Origin: Hymenopus coronatus
Taxonomy: Eukaryota; Arthropoda; Insecta; Mantodea; Hymenopodidae
Assembly (NCBI GenBank): GCA_030762935.1
Contig: CM060888.1
Span: 116,943,468 to 117,007,467, forward strand
DNA length: 64,000 nucleotides
Direction: 5' to 3'
A program made the position numbers and the translations under genes. Under the pieces are notes generated by a model. The model was given only the letters and a program-made list of their open reading frames with translations, had not been told where the DNA came from and did not search any database. Of the stretch, positions 1 through 11,513 are shown piece by piece; the stretch's first letter is position 1, and each line of letters starts with the position of its first letter.

Positions 1-645
1 AAATCTTTTAAAAGCTGATTGCCATGTGATTGAAGTACCTTTGTTTATATGGACAGGAGTTGACAATTTCACGTATGAGAAAAGTATAAGTATTTTAAAG
101 ATGAAACTAATAAGAACAAATTTCTCAAAAACAGTCAACTCCACGAAAAAATGTATATAACATAAATTGAGTATTTTAACGAGATTTACATTTTTGTACG
201 GTTTACCAGTTATGCAAAATTCCGCAAAATATCTTCAAAGGATATTTCCAGAACATTTAAGATATACATCTTATTTGTCACCTGAATGTCTTAAATATAA
301 GAGATTTTAATCAAAATCGTTAGAGTCATTTTTGAGAAAATCAAAATGTTCGAAAAATGTTCCATGTAAAGTTTAGTTGATGTTTGGGGTATTTTCCTGA
401 ACATCTTTGTGTCGCATCTTTGGAAGTTTGGTATTTAAAGGTCTTTTCGTTTTTAAGCTGTGCTGCCCAAATAAACACATACACACACACGCACAAGCAG
501 ACAGACAGACACACCGGATATGTTTCTAAAAAACCTTTTTTGGGGATTCAAGGAGTCTCAAAACATGTATTTATTGTGAAATCTTAGTGTTGAAATTTTG
601 GGTGTAGTGCAATACCTTCTCTATACACTATGTGCATAGTACGTC
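1..645 (-). repeat. Dominant ~0.85-kb element (family H), copy 1, cut by window start
   Basis: Reverse-oriented copy of the most abundant repeat here. It shares family H landmarks: the block with GACAGGAGTTGACAA near 55-70, the TTGGTATTT motif near 428, a CA-rich tract near 480, and the terminal stretch CCTTCTCTATACACTATG near 614. The far end of the element lies outside the window, and the second half of the terminal hairpin is missing. The open frame at 384-587 lies inside it and is not a gene. Confidence 0.85.
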
Positions 646-987
646 AAAACCATAGACACAACACAACTGTGCGGTCGATTTCAGGTCACCTTTGAGTAAA
701 GCAAAGAGAGCAAATTTGCTCGATGCTCTTGCGAATCGCCGTTTGTTCCACTGCTACCAACTGTGTGGAAACCAAGATCAGATAATTTCTTTGGTGCTGT
801 GCCAGTATGCAAATTCTGCATTTGATATATGTCCCTTTTCATAGTTTAATAAACCAAATGTAGGTTCATGATTGGTAGAATAATTACTCTATTATATCTC
901 TTGCATTAGTATTTGTATTTCAAATCTGAACGTATACATATTTTTATAGCTTTGGGAAAATTGCTATTTGTAACATAAATAATTGCG

Positions 988-1831
988 AAAATCTTATGTG
1001 TTCCATTCACAAACTTTCTCTACCTATTCAACACCAAATTATGCTCACGAAAACTTATTCTTCTACCTGCTTCATGTTAATTGAGATAAACATTAGCAGA
1101 AATGGTTTTATTACGTATTGTAGAAGGGAAATAAGCGGATGCATTATGGTGAAACTATAGTCAAAAATGTTAATGCCGTTCTCTTTACAATTCCTGGAGT
1201 AAAATAAAATAGATAGAAAGTGAATGATGCATTTCTGTTTGAGAAATGTATAAATATATTAAAATTGAAAATAATAAGCAGGAATGTCTCGTAAATCATT
1301 ACCTACACAAAAAATGTATAGCTACATAAATTGTGTGTTTTAACGAGCTCTACATGTTTTGTGTAGTAAGACTTTGTTCTATTTCTTGTGGTTTTCAGTT
1401 ATGGAAAAGTCTGCCAGAACGAAGAGGACTTCAGAGAGCATTATAGAGTATTCAAGATGCAAGTTTTTTATGTTACGTAAATATCTTTAATGTGTGATAT
1501 TTTAATCAAAATCATTACAACGATTTGTAATAAAATCGAAAATTTTGAAAAATCTTCCATGTAAAGAGTAGATTGGGATGGGGTTATATTCTTGAACTGT
1601 TCGTGTGGCATCCTTGGATGAGTAAACTTAAATACCAAGTTTTGAATTAATTGACTTTTCGTTTTTGAGTTATATCTACCACAGACATATGACACGCACA
1701 CGGCTCTTTTTCTAAAGACGCTACTTATTTGGATCCAGGGATTCTAAAGACATGTATTTCCGGAGTAATCCTGCTAACACATTTTTGGATGTAATACAAT
1801 ATTTTCTCTACCTACTCGGTAGAGAAAATAA
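988..1831 (-). repeat. Family H element, copy 2
   Basis: Diverged, almost full-length reverse copy. It starts at the TGTTCCATTCAC end and finishes with the CTCTACC..GGTAGAG hairpin at about 1,810-1,830. Internal landmarks (CTCTACATGTTTTGTG, ATTTTAATCAAAATC) are in the family order. The minus-strand frame at 1,468-1,701 is just this repeat read through. Confidence 0.85.
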
Positions 1832-2119
1832 AAATAAGAAGTATTTTAAGGTAACATAAAAAGCAATAAGCTCCTCAACCTGGTTAATTCCATTGTAATC
1901 GTATTGTAAGGCCAACAGTGTGACAATTAATTTTTAACTTTCATATTTATAGCAATGATCATGATCAAGCATCTTAATAACTAATTAGGGCGAACACAAT
2001 TTGAAAGAAACGTTTTTCTCCTTGGTAATTGTACTCATATGGATTGCGCAATGACGCTGAAATTTTATCCTATAATTGCAATCTCTCGGGGATCACATTA
2101 TCATCCAAATATTTTTTTT

Positions 2120-2356
2120 TAAGTTTAACGCCCTTTAACCTAGTTGGCCATATCGGACAATGAATGAAATTGGTGAAATGATGCTCAAATGATCTCGGGA
2201 TCCATGGAGCTTAAAGTTACTCGATGTTCATCTACTCAGGATAAGGGAAACCCCCGAAAAAAACCTTATGTGGGTAACTCACCCTAAGCGAGATTCGAAC
2301 CTACGACCTTTTGAATGTGAGGCAGACACGCCCCCACCACACTACGCAGGCGGGCA
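2120..2356 (-). mobile_element. tRNA-derived SINE, family A, copy 1
   Basis: On the minus strand it begins with a tRNA-like head (GCCCGCCTGCGTAGTGTGG) and carries a good B-box (GGTTCGAATCTCGC, 2,289-2,302). The body includes TTATCCTGAG and GAGTAACTTTAAGCTCCATG. The same body recurs at 43,120, 49,841 and 53,121, which shows it is a dispersed SINE rather than a tRNA gene. No functional tRNA fold is apparent. Confidence 0.75.
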
Positions 2357-2677
2357 TCCAATTAATGAATATATATCATGATCTATAGTTATAATTGTTA
2401 TTTTATTAACTTGCATTTTGTGAATGCGGAACTTATCCCGCTGCTTTCTATAAATAAAAAAGATTCCTCACAGGCAGCGATAAACGTAGGAGTGGAGGGA
2501 TTACATGTTGGATTGCTTTCTGCTCCTGACATAAACTGATACACGTGCACTATACAAGGAAGAGAGAGAATCCTGCCGCCAGGTTTTTACTTGCTGCATG
2601 CACGGAATAAGCCTGTTTGCTCCAACAAAAATCAAGAGAGATGGCTCGCTTTAGGCCTTCACGGTTGTGCTTGTTAT

Positions 2678-3327
2678 CTCGTTTCACACTGGGACACAGG
2701 TGATGGTCGCCAGTGTCGCTCACCAGTGACTGTAGCGAACACTCCTAGATCACTGGTGTCTGACACTGCAGGTATTGCCAACTGATTAGTTAGGCAAATG
2801 GACTCGAGCGAGAAGGAACTTTTGTTAGTACTTCTAAGCAGGAGGAGGAGAATGAAGACAGAATCATTGAAATCGGGCACAAACTCAGTTATAATTTCTT
2901 GCCGCGCTTTGCTTTTCCACCACTTTGTTACTATAGTACTTTCTTTTGATATCTAAAATAGCAGGGCGAATTTCTACTTCACTGTTCTACTTCTAATACT
3001 ATTCCGTATTAATTAAATCTAAACTCATGGTTACAATATGTGTAGTATGCTGAATATTTCACTGTGCTCAGAAATGACTGCCTGTATGTTGGCAAATCTG
3101 CAACGCTGTGTCTGTGATCTGTGTCCCAGTGCGAACACTGCAATTCACACTAATGTATGTCCGGCGGTGACTGCACTGAACACAGTGTCCGACACATGTG
3201 GCGAGGGTGAGACATTGCTGCGTCACAGTGACTCAGTGTGGCAGTGTAGTCTCCCAGAGTGAATGCTCCAATTCAAACAAATGCATAGCTATCAGTGACC
3301 GTCACCAGTGCCTTAGTGTGAAACGAG
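2678..3327. mobile_element. 650-bp non-autonomous element with terminal inverted repeats
   Basis: The left end (CTCGTTTCACACTGGGACAC, continuing as an AGGTGATGGTCGCCAG-like stretch) is matched in inverse at the right end, where the minus strand reads CTCGTTTCACACTAAGGCAC and then TGGTGACGGTCAC. The inverted match is about 35 bp with a few mismatches. The interior is rich in CAGTG/CACTG motifs. Overlapping open frames inside it (2,591-3,464) share no recognisable domain. I see no clear target-site duplication, so the superfamily is open; a PIF/Harbinger-type or hAT-type MITE is possible. Confidence 0.55.
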
Positions 3328-3329
3328 CC

Positions 3330-4619
3330 TACATAAGACTGAGTGTTGCAGCTCGTAATCGCCGCACGTGTGTGAGTGACTTGCTTTCAGTTGTTACACC
3401 TGCATGGCAGACTTCTTTTGGCATTTCCACTGCCATCGCACGTATTCAAGAAATTATCCCTTGATGAGCGGCGACACTGCCACAAATCCTTGGAATGACA
3501 TGCCTGGGTATATATTAGAATAATTTTAGTTTTGTAGTTAAAATACCAATATATTCAGCGCGTTTTGTTTACCTAAAGCATGCACTGGACACGTGCTAGA
3601 ATGTGCCATTTTCCTGGTAGTTACTGAACTTATCATCAACGCTATACAAGGCACGCTAGGCAAAACAGTTTTTGACTGGGAGCTGTAGCGCATAGCGTGA
3701 GAGAGCAACTGCCTACGCGTCGAAGAGACGAGAAATTTCCTGTGAAAGCAATGGAATAAGACATTTATGTGCAACCAGATTTGAGAAAGGCACAGAACTA
3801 ATAAGGATGTAGGTTTGGGGAGACATAAAGGACCGTATCAGGTCGAAGTGTATGGGCCATTATGGATCTCCCTTACTATACCAATACCAATACCGAAACC
3901 AGAATTGATAAATAAAGAGAGATTTTCTTACATTATTGTAGCATTTGCAATAGACTGCCTATTTTACAGTGTAGAAAGAGTGTAGATTTCAGACCCCACT
4001 TTCACCTGAAGTTCAATCCTATCTGTATTAACAACATAAGGGAACTCTATAAATTATAGATATAAAATCAACCAACACGGTTAAATATGTCTATATTTAT
4101 GTTATAAGTATAGAATATAATTTATGTGTGTGCGCGCTCAGATGGGTAGAGTAATTTTAAAAACCACTGAGCCGAATTTGATAATTATTTTACCATTGAA
4201 GAAACCTATTCTAGCAGATGATCCGAGGCTAAATAGTATTTTCAAGATTTTGAAAATTCTCGGAATATTCTTTTTCATATTCATGTCACAAATTACTGCT
4301 GAACACGGATATCAGAGGTTAATTTAAGGGTCAATTTTAACTATCCTATAATTTCTTTATTATATTTTAAACCATTTAGTTATTGAAATTAAGAATATAA
4401 TCTTAAATTTTAATAAATAAAGCATTTAAAATATAATGAAGAAAATATTGGACAGTTAAAATGTGCCCTGTTAGGACCTCACTTATTTCAGATATAGCGG
4501 ACTTTTAATGATTTCCCGCCCAAAGCAGTAAATGGGGAGGCTTAATAAGTTCTCTTGGATTTTTCAGGGTTATAGTTCCTTCAAATGATAGTTTCCCTCA
4601 TATTTCACTGAATGGTTTT
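3330..4619. other. AT-rich stretch without a recognised gene
   Basis: No supported gene or repeat boundary. Frames at 3,538-3,774 (-) and 4,124-4,327 (+) are short and have no family resemblance. The section from about 4,330 to 4,460 is very AT-rich. Confidence 0.5.
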
Positions 4620-4756
4620 TACTTTCTCCATACGCACTATGTACATAGTGTATAGAGAAAGTATTGCACTCCACCAAAAATTCGATACCGAGGTTTCACC
4701 GGAAATATATGTTTTAGGGTCCCCAATATCCAAAAAAAAGCATTTTCACAAAAAGG

Positions 4757-4810
<54 letters not shown>

Positions 4811-5521
4811 TGTGTCTGTGAACACGATAACTCAAAAGTCGGTAAAATACCAAACTTGGTATTTAAGTTTAGTATCTTCCAGGGATGCGACGCGAAGATT
4901 TTGAGAAAAATACCCCCACCCCCAACTACCCTTTACATGGAACTTTTTTCGAAAATTTCGATTTTCTCAAAAATGGCTCTAACAATTTTGATTAAAATTT
5001 CGGATATGAAACACATTTACCTGACAAATGAAATGTATATCTTGAATTTTCTGGGAATAGCCTCTGAAGAGTAGTTTATTCTGGATGCATTTTATTACAT
5101 TTTGAATAACTGCTAAACCGTAAGAGATGGACAAAACCTTACTACACAAAAAATGTAGAACACATTAAAACACACAATTTATGTTATATACATTTTTTTC
5201 GTGCAGTTCGTCGTTTTTGTGACATTCCTTATTTTTGGTTTCTGCTATGAAAAACGTATACTTTTCTCATACTGGAACTTGTCAACTCCTATCCATATAA
5301 ACAAAGGAACTTCATTGACATAGCAACCAGCTTTTTACTATCACTTTAACCTACGGTTGTCCCTTATTTCGCTTCTACTTACAAGGATGCGAGAAATAAG
5401 ACTTTTTCTGCTAATTTTTTTATCTGATTAGCATAAAGTAAATAGAATTATAAGCTTTTTAAGAATTATTTGTTGCAGGGATATGGAGAAAGTCATGTGA
5501 ATGGTACACATCAGATTTTTT
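4620..5521 (+). repeat. Family H element, copy 3 (full-length reference copy)
   Basis: Best complete copy. It opens with an imperfect hairpin (ACTTTCTCCATACGCACTAT / ATAGTGTATAGAGAAAG), then CCGGAAATATATG and a pure (GT)n tract at 4,760-4,809. Next come the TACCAAACTTGGTATTTAAG dyad, CTACCCTTTACATGGAAC, TTTTGATTAAAAT, TTTTCTGGGAATAGCC and GTCAACTCCTATCC. It ends in GTGAATGGTACACATCAG followed by a T-run. It encodes no protein; the long frames through the (GT)n tract are artefacts. It is flanked by T-runs on both sides. Confidence 0.9.
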
Positions 5522-8037
5522 AAGTAATGTGTTTGGCATTTTGAAAAAACCTGGTACACTTACATAGTTAAAGAAAATTACAAAAATGTCAAACTACCCT
5601 TACATTAAATCCCATTTCCAACCCCTAACATACAAATTAACATTTTTTGGCCTATACTCTTTTACTATAGGACCCAATGAAAATTATAAGCTTCCTTACA
5701 CTCGAATACTTTCTTCCCCTTATGTAGAAATATACATTGTTTAAATCATATAGTTATAATGTTGCACAATTATGCATATGATTTGGAAAAAATCATATTT
5801 TAATTTCACCTCTGAAACATTATTTTGAAAGATATAGTATTTCATATTTTTATGCTACCTTTTCACTATTTCCAATCCTTTTGAATAACATATACGTCAT
5901 GATTGAATAATGATATGAATTTGTGTGGTGCATTAATTACGCTTTTTATTATGTTCCATGTAACATAATTTTTTTTTTAAAATCGGTATTTCTTCAAAAT
6001 GTTTGTCTATATAATAATTTTCAAATTATATTAATTTAAATACGGATCGTACTTAAATAAGCAATATAATAAGCCTTTATTCGTAAAATATCTTTGCGTA
6101 TGAACATTAATTATGGCAGTTATTATTACTAAGTGAAATGATTAAATTTCAAATGTTTGAGTTAGGAGAGTAAAATGTTACAGAACTATCACAGTGGTTA
6201 ATATACTATTTATTAGATTAAGAATTGTGAACATTGTAGCTTTTCTCAGAGTATTCTTTCAAACTAAGTATTGGTCATATTGAAATGAAGAGCAAATGCT
6301 GAAATGTTGGCGTTGTTCAAAACTAGTGTATTTTATTTACTGAAATAAATGAGAAAGAAATAAAATCTGTGGAAACCAAATCTAACGAAATTGAAATAAT
6401 AGACTTGCGGCACAACTGACGTAAAAATCAAAAAAATAAAGGTAAGAGGCCAAAAACGTAGGAAAGCAATTAAAACAGACCACCTGCAGCTAGTATAAAA
6501 GTGGAATAGATGAATAACTTTCACTCATCAAGTGAGGGGGAGGGGGTGGCATGCAGAGGGGTTGGAACAATCCACCACTTGTGTGCCGTTTGCTGCAGGT
6601 GCAACCTGTTCGGAAATAGCAGATGGTGAACAGATGTGGGTTTGAAAGCGCGGCAAGCAAGTCGCATAAACAGTGAGCTTATGCTGGCGCTCCATTGCAA
6701 ATGTTGATGCAGAATGAATTAAATTCGTCCCAAGGCTTCCATTTGTCCTATATGTGGCAGCGATTCATTTCGTTCGAGAAAAACATGGAAACAGATGTTG
6801 CACTGACTGCACGTAGAATAATGTAGTGTTTAAAGGTGCGAAATACAAGTGATAAGTTAACCTGAAGTTACAAATGGCATACGGATACATTTATTTTTTA
6901 ATTGTTGATTTTTTTATACATTCTCTGTAGCAATTTGCTAACTTCATCACCTATTATTTCGAAAACTTCTTATGATGCAGGCCTTTTAAGATGGTAGAAA
7001 ACTAGCATGCGAGACCTTCGCTTTACCCCTCTTTGCTTATCAGCGGTGATGGTGAGCGAATCATGTTCATTGAGAGGAATAAAACGAAGGTCACCCACGC
7101 AGTTCCCCACTTACCAGTTTTAACTTGAAATAGACCCGTTGAGTTCTGCAACTTTTCTAACGCACCAAGGGATATTTGCACACGTCAAATATGGGAAAGT
7201 GGTGGGCCACCTGGTGTGTGTGTGGGGGGGGGGGGAGAGTGTGTTGTTAACCAAAGAAGTTGTTCTTTGCACGCTCCTCGCAGTTTTATGTTTCCCTCAG
7301 ACACAAGTGCAAAGGAAGTTGCCGTGTCATTGATTTTCAAAGGGGCAATATAATTAGGAAGCGAAAGTCTCTGAGGTAGTGCTTTCTTTGTGTTTACTTC
7401 GTGGTTTCTTACCAATCAGTTTCGCAGAGTTACCTGATTGTAGTGTGAGATAGGTCATTCAGCCACCTCACTAACAATAACAAAACAGGTATATGTATAT
7501 CATTTATGAGAAAACGCACCGAAATGTGCCTGAAGTCCGAAGAACGTTTCCCAAAGTGACATTTACCTGGGAGACACCATTAGACCAGTTTATTTGACTA
7601 CTAGGCATGCTGGTCATTTTTATTTCCAGTTTCTCTTGAAAGACTAATTTACTTGTACTGAAACATCTTCAAGAAGACGTACCGCTATAGTCAGCTATAA
7701 CACCGGTTTTAGCACAATAGCACACCTCCCATTATTAAGGAAGTTGAAAATCTCAACAATGTGTACCCCAGACGTTGGATAGGTAATGGTGGTTGCATCC
7801 TGTGGCCATCGAGATTATCGTTAGAATTCTTTTTATATATATCGTATATCGAAGACAGGTTTATTAAATCAAGAAATTTTTAAAATAAGGGACTATAATA
7901 TCAATATCAGCAAAACATGCAATACGTACCAATGCTGATACTGAGAGGTTTTCATTAATGTCACATGTTTATTATTAATGGTCCATTAAGAGAATGTAAT
8001 ATAGTTCTAGGCTAGCTGTAAAGAAACAAAGATATAT
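5522..8037. other. Mostly unassigned DNA with one low-copy repeat
   Basis: 5,522-6,530 is AT-rich with nothing recognisable. 6,535-7,440 has higher GC and includes a (G)n run near 7,220. Within it, 7,040-7,200 matches 58,345-58,495 at moderate identity (shared CCGTTGA.TTCTGCAACT and AAGGGATAT.TGCACA), so it is an old dispersed repeat. No supported coding sequence was seen. Confidence 0.45.
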
Positions 8038-8882
8038 AAAATCTGATATGTTCCATTCACATGAATTTCTCTACTTCTGTGTAACAAATTATTGTTAATA
8101 ACTTTATTCTTCTATTTACTTCATGCTAATCGAGAAAACATTAGCAGAAATAGTCGCATTACTTGCTTCCCTGTAAGTAGAAGCGAAATATGGGAGTATC
8201 TTGGGTTAAAGTGAAGTCAAAAGCATTATTAGGTGACCGAAGTTCCTTTGTATGGACAGGAGTTGACAAATTCCTGTATGAGAAAAGTACAAGTTTTTTA
8301 AACCTGAAACCAAAAACAAGGAATATCTCAAAAACGCTCAATTCCTCGAAAAAAAATTAAATAACATAAATTGTGTGTTTTAATGTGCTCTACATTTTTT
8401 GTGTGGTAAGTTTTGGTCCATTCTTACGGTTTAGCAGTTATGCAATATTTCGTAAAATTCATCCAGAATAAAGTAGTCTTCAGAGGCTATTCCCAGAAAA
8501 TTCAAGATATACATATTATTTGTCAGGTAAATATCTTTAATATACGATATTTTAATCAAAATCGTTAGAGCCATTTTTGAGAAAATCAAAATTCCATGTA
8601 AATGGTAGTTGGGGTTGGGGGGATTTTCTTGAAAATCTTCGTGTCGCATCCTTGGAAGATACCAAACTTAAATACCAAGTTTGGTATTTAACGGTCTTTT
8701 CGTTTTTGAGCTATGCTGTCCACAGACACACAAACACACACGCACACACATGGACCTTTTTCCAAAAATACTTTTTTTGGATTCAGGGGGACTCAAAACA
8801 TGTATTTCCGGTGAAATCTTGGTATCGAATTTTTGGGTGCATTACAATACCTTCTCTACATATTACGTGTAGAGAAAGTAAC
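8038..8882 (-). repeat. Family H element, copy 4
   Basis: Full-length reverse copy that preserves all landmarks. It starts ATCTGATATGTTCCATTCAC and ends in CTACATATTACGTGTAGAG with AAAGTA. The internal tract is an (AC)n/ACGC-type repeat near 8,725. The frames at 8,577-8,915 and 8,431-8,649 fall inside it and are repeat read-through. Confidence 0.9.
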
Positions 8883-9014
8883 AAAACTGGTGTTATGTTT
8901 AAGCTCGGTAATTAAATTGATTAATAATAACCGATAAAACATTATACGCACACGCATTCAAATAACGCATCCTCAGCATAACGTATACGTTCTGTTTAAG
9001 AAAGTATTTTCGAT

Positions 9015-9090
9015 ACCAGGAATTAAAACCTAGACCCCTCGCTTAGTAGGCAGGTCTCTCCTACTGAGCTATGACACCAGTTATAGTGCG
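9015..9090 (-). repeat. tRNA-like SINE head or decayed tRNA-like sequence
   Basis: The minus strand reads GGTGTCATAGCTCAGTAGGA, with an A-box-like segment, and later GGTCTAGGTTTTAATTCCTG with a T-arm that pairs CTAGG/CCTGG around an 8-nt loop, one nucleotide too long. No acceptor stem pairs cleanly. It sits directly beside the family C SINE at 9,103. Confidence 0.4.
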
Positions 9091-9102
9091 ATTCCAATCC
9101 AA

Positions 9103-9420
9103 CTTCGTGGCACACCTCACTAAGAACCTTGGCCTACCGCCCGGCCGCTGCGTCCCCCATCTCGGTCCATTACAGGCGACATGGATGGGGTGCAGTATTG
9201 GGGGGTGAGACGTGGTCAGCGCTTCGATCCACCCGGCCAGTTAATGTGGTCTTCACGACCTGGAGCCGCAACTGCTCCATCAAGTAGCTCCTCAATTGGC
9301 CCCACAGGGACATCACGAGGTTGAATGCACCCCGGTCTCCCAGCGGGGAAAAATCCCCACGCCGGTACTGGGAATCGAACCCAGCAGCAAGGCTACCACC
9401 GCGCTAAGGAGACGACCAAT
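9103..9420 (-). mobile_element. tRNA-derived SINE, family C, copy 1
   Basis: Read on the minus strand, a tRNA-like head (GTCTCCTTAGCGCGGTGGTA) is followed by a strong B-box (GGGTTCGATTCCCAG, complement of about 9,368-9,383). The body is GC-rich (CCAATTGAGGAGCTACTTGA, GGAGCCGC, GAGATGGGGGACGCAGC). The same order recurs at 54,873-55,176 (-) and, degraded, in both palindrome arms. The overlapping frames at 9,296-9,528 are SINE read-through. Confidence 0.8.
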
Positions 9421-10192
9421 TATAGTCCAGTCAGTAGATACTTGTTTAAAAGCATTGCTCTTTCATTCAGCAAGGTCCTTCTTTGCCCCACTTTTCTTCC
9501 AAAGACTTTGAAGAAGTTGCTTAAGTAACATTTGTTACTTAAGGCAATAGTGAAATTTGGAAAATCGAGACCATGTAAGACATTTTATTGAAATGAATAT
9601 CACTTATTATACACATTAATAGAAATATTTTTGCCACTGATTAAAATTCTAACTCACTTGGTTCTTTAAATAATATTTTTTTACTGTCTAAATTCATTGT
9701 TCTAATAACAATGAACCATGTAAGTATATTTACATACAAAAATCAAGTTTACATAAAATCAGTTTCAAAATAGATTTGTCGTGTTACATTTTTATATATT
9801 ATCCCTAATTAGTGGTGAAACATTATTATTTTTCATACGCCCAAAACGCTTGATTTTTCGAAATTTGATAATTTATTTAGTAAAATTGGAGTATTACTTC
9901 GAAAAATTAATGTGCTTTTGAAAAGCAGTACTAACATTTTGAAACAAATTAGTGAAAAATTGCATCGTGTGGAACATTTTCAGTATGGAAAAGTATTGGA
10001 AAACAGTTTGTGAGAAAATAAGGTTTAAAGCTGGGAGAGCCTATTAAAAATCATACTAATTAGTAGTCAATATATGCCAAATGTGAAAAAGGATATCTTT
10101 TCTTAAATTTTAGAATTCATATCATTTTATGATGAAACAAAATAAGTTTCAATTTTTCACTATTTTTGGTGAAATTTTACAGATGTATCACC
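9421..10192. other. AT-rich non-coding stretch
   Basis: Long A/T runs and no frame with protein-like composition. No repeat family recognised apart from low-complexity sequence. Confidence 0.5.
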
Positions 10193-10911
10193 TTAAGGGG
10201 AGTCGAAATGCTCTATCTTGCCAATGTCAAAGTTTGGTCCATTATCTCAGCTACTATTTAAGAGAATGAGCTAACATTTTCAATGTATAATCAGCAATAC
10301 CTTTACTGTTGATTAAAATGAAAGGTATTATTTTTTTTATTAAAATTATTATTATGAGTTTTAAATTTAAAAAAAATAACTAATCCAAATGCGTAAAAAC
10401 TTGTTCGTTAAAATAAAGCATATTTAGGTGCAGATGTGTGGTAAAAATTTCAGCCTTAGTGTCATTTAGTTTCTGAGATAATAGGACATTTGTGATGAAA
10501 ATGTTACTCCTTCAGAAACTGCTTTCAAACCTTAAATTTAAAAAAAAAAAAAAATGAAACCTAAGTTTCCAAACACAACTTCGCAATACTTCAAAACTCA
10601 CATAAAGGAAATATAAGCGGGATGCCAATACTGCGAATATCGAAAGTAAAACTTGCCGATCAAAATAAAAAAAATGCCTCTTCACGAACACTAATATTTA
10701 AAATGGTATTGATGTTTTACATAATGAGTGTATAATAAAATGTTCTAAAAATTACTATGCAGGATTATTTTTAACAATACTTTTGAACTATTTACATTTG
10801 CGTACCTGTATGAAAGCTATACCAAAATGAGCAAAAATTAAAAATGTTCATATGTAATTAAAACATGAAAATTGAAAAAAAATATGAAAAACCCATTTCG
10901 TCTCCCCTTAA
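10193..10911. mobile_element. 711-bp MITE flanked by TTAA duplications
   Basis: TTAA at 10,193-10,196 and again at 10,908-10,911 bracket the sequence. The left terminus GGGGAGTCGAAAT and the inverse of the right terminus GGGGAGACGAAAT match at 12 of 13 positions. The interior is AT-rich with no open frame. A TTAA target duplication is typical of piggyBac-type elements, but the terminus does not begin with the usual CCC, so superfamily assignment is tentative. Confidence 0.65.
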
Positions 10912-11079
10912 CTCAAAACAATGTGTTGGAAATATCGGCAACATATCATAACAGCAACATCGATGGAGCTACATTGACCAAACACCCTCACCACACGTTA
11001 TTCAATTTAATTTTCCCTTCACAACGGAAAATTTCATCGCATTAACCTCGCAAATCTTCAGAATCATCGATAAAGCAAT

Positions 11080-11513
11080 CTAATAATCTAGCTGCAGACT
11101 TAACCGCCAGACTGAAGAGGAGAGAGTACAGAGTAACCTTGCATTCATCCCCTCCACTTCTTCCCGAGATGCCGACATGTCTTCCCCTCCTTTCCTCAAC
11201 TGGGCAGACGCGCGAGAGACCGGGCCAAACCACGTGGTCGCTCTTCCCCTCCGCGTTAACTCTCCAACTCTGCGATCGTCTGTTGTTACGTTAGTCTCGC
11301 GCTGGTCCGCACGGGGGCGGCGTGTCTGCAGTCGAATTGGGCAAACAAGTGACAAGTGTACGAACATCGAAAATCAAGAATTCATTTGTGATTGTGCTCG
11401 TGTTTTTTGGGCTGTTTTGTGAAATTCTGAATCTGTTGCGAGGTGCTTGAACAAAAGAAAGCTACGGAAGTCAAAGGAGGGAGCCGGAAAAGCGCTCAGG
11501 ACGCTAAAATAAG
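11080..11513 (+). promoter_or_regulatory. CpG-rich promoter and probable first non-coding exon ending in a splice donor
   Basis: This is the only clearly GC- and CpG-rich non-repeat stretch in the window (for example GCGATCG, TCTCGCGCTGG, GGGGGCGGCGTG). From 11,180 to the donor there is no ATG on the plus strand over about 330 nt, which suits a 5' leader. The stretch ends in AAATAAG|GTAACA with the exon boundary at 11,513. The overlapping frames at 11,042-11,422 cross the CpG-rich part with no family resemblance. The gene it serves is unknown; one candidate downstream exon is at 49,342. Transcription start position is inferred, not seen. Confidence 0.5.

Noticed and set aside
4612..5074. Long frames rich in Val-Cys or Thr-His repeats
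   Set aside because: They are translations of the (GT)n/(CA)n tract in a family H element.
4620..5521. Classical Helitron (TC...CTRR ends)
   Set aside because: No CTRR terminus after the hairpin; the hairpin itself is terminal. A Helentron-type or another class fits better.
9296..9528. Overlapping frames of about 70 codons
   Set aside because: They translate the GC-rich body of a family C SINE.
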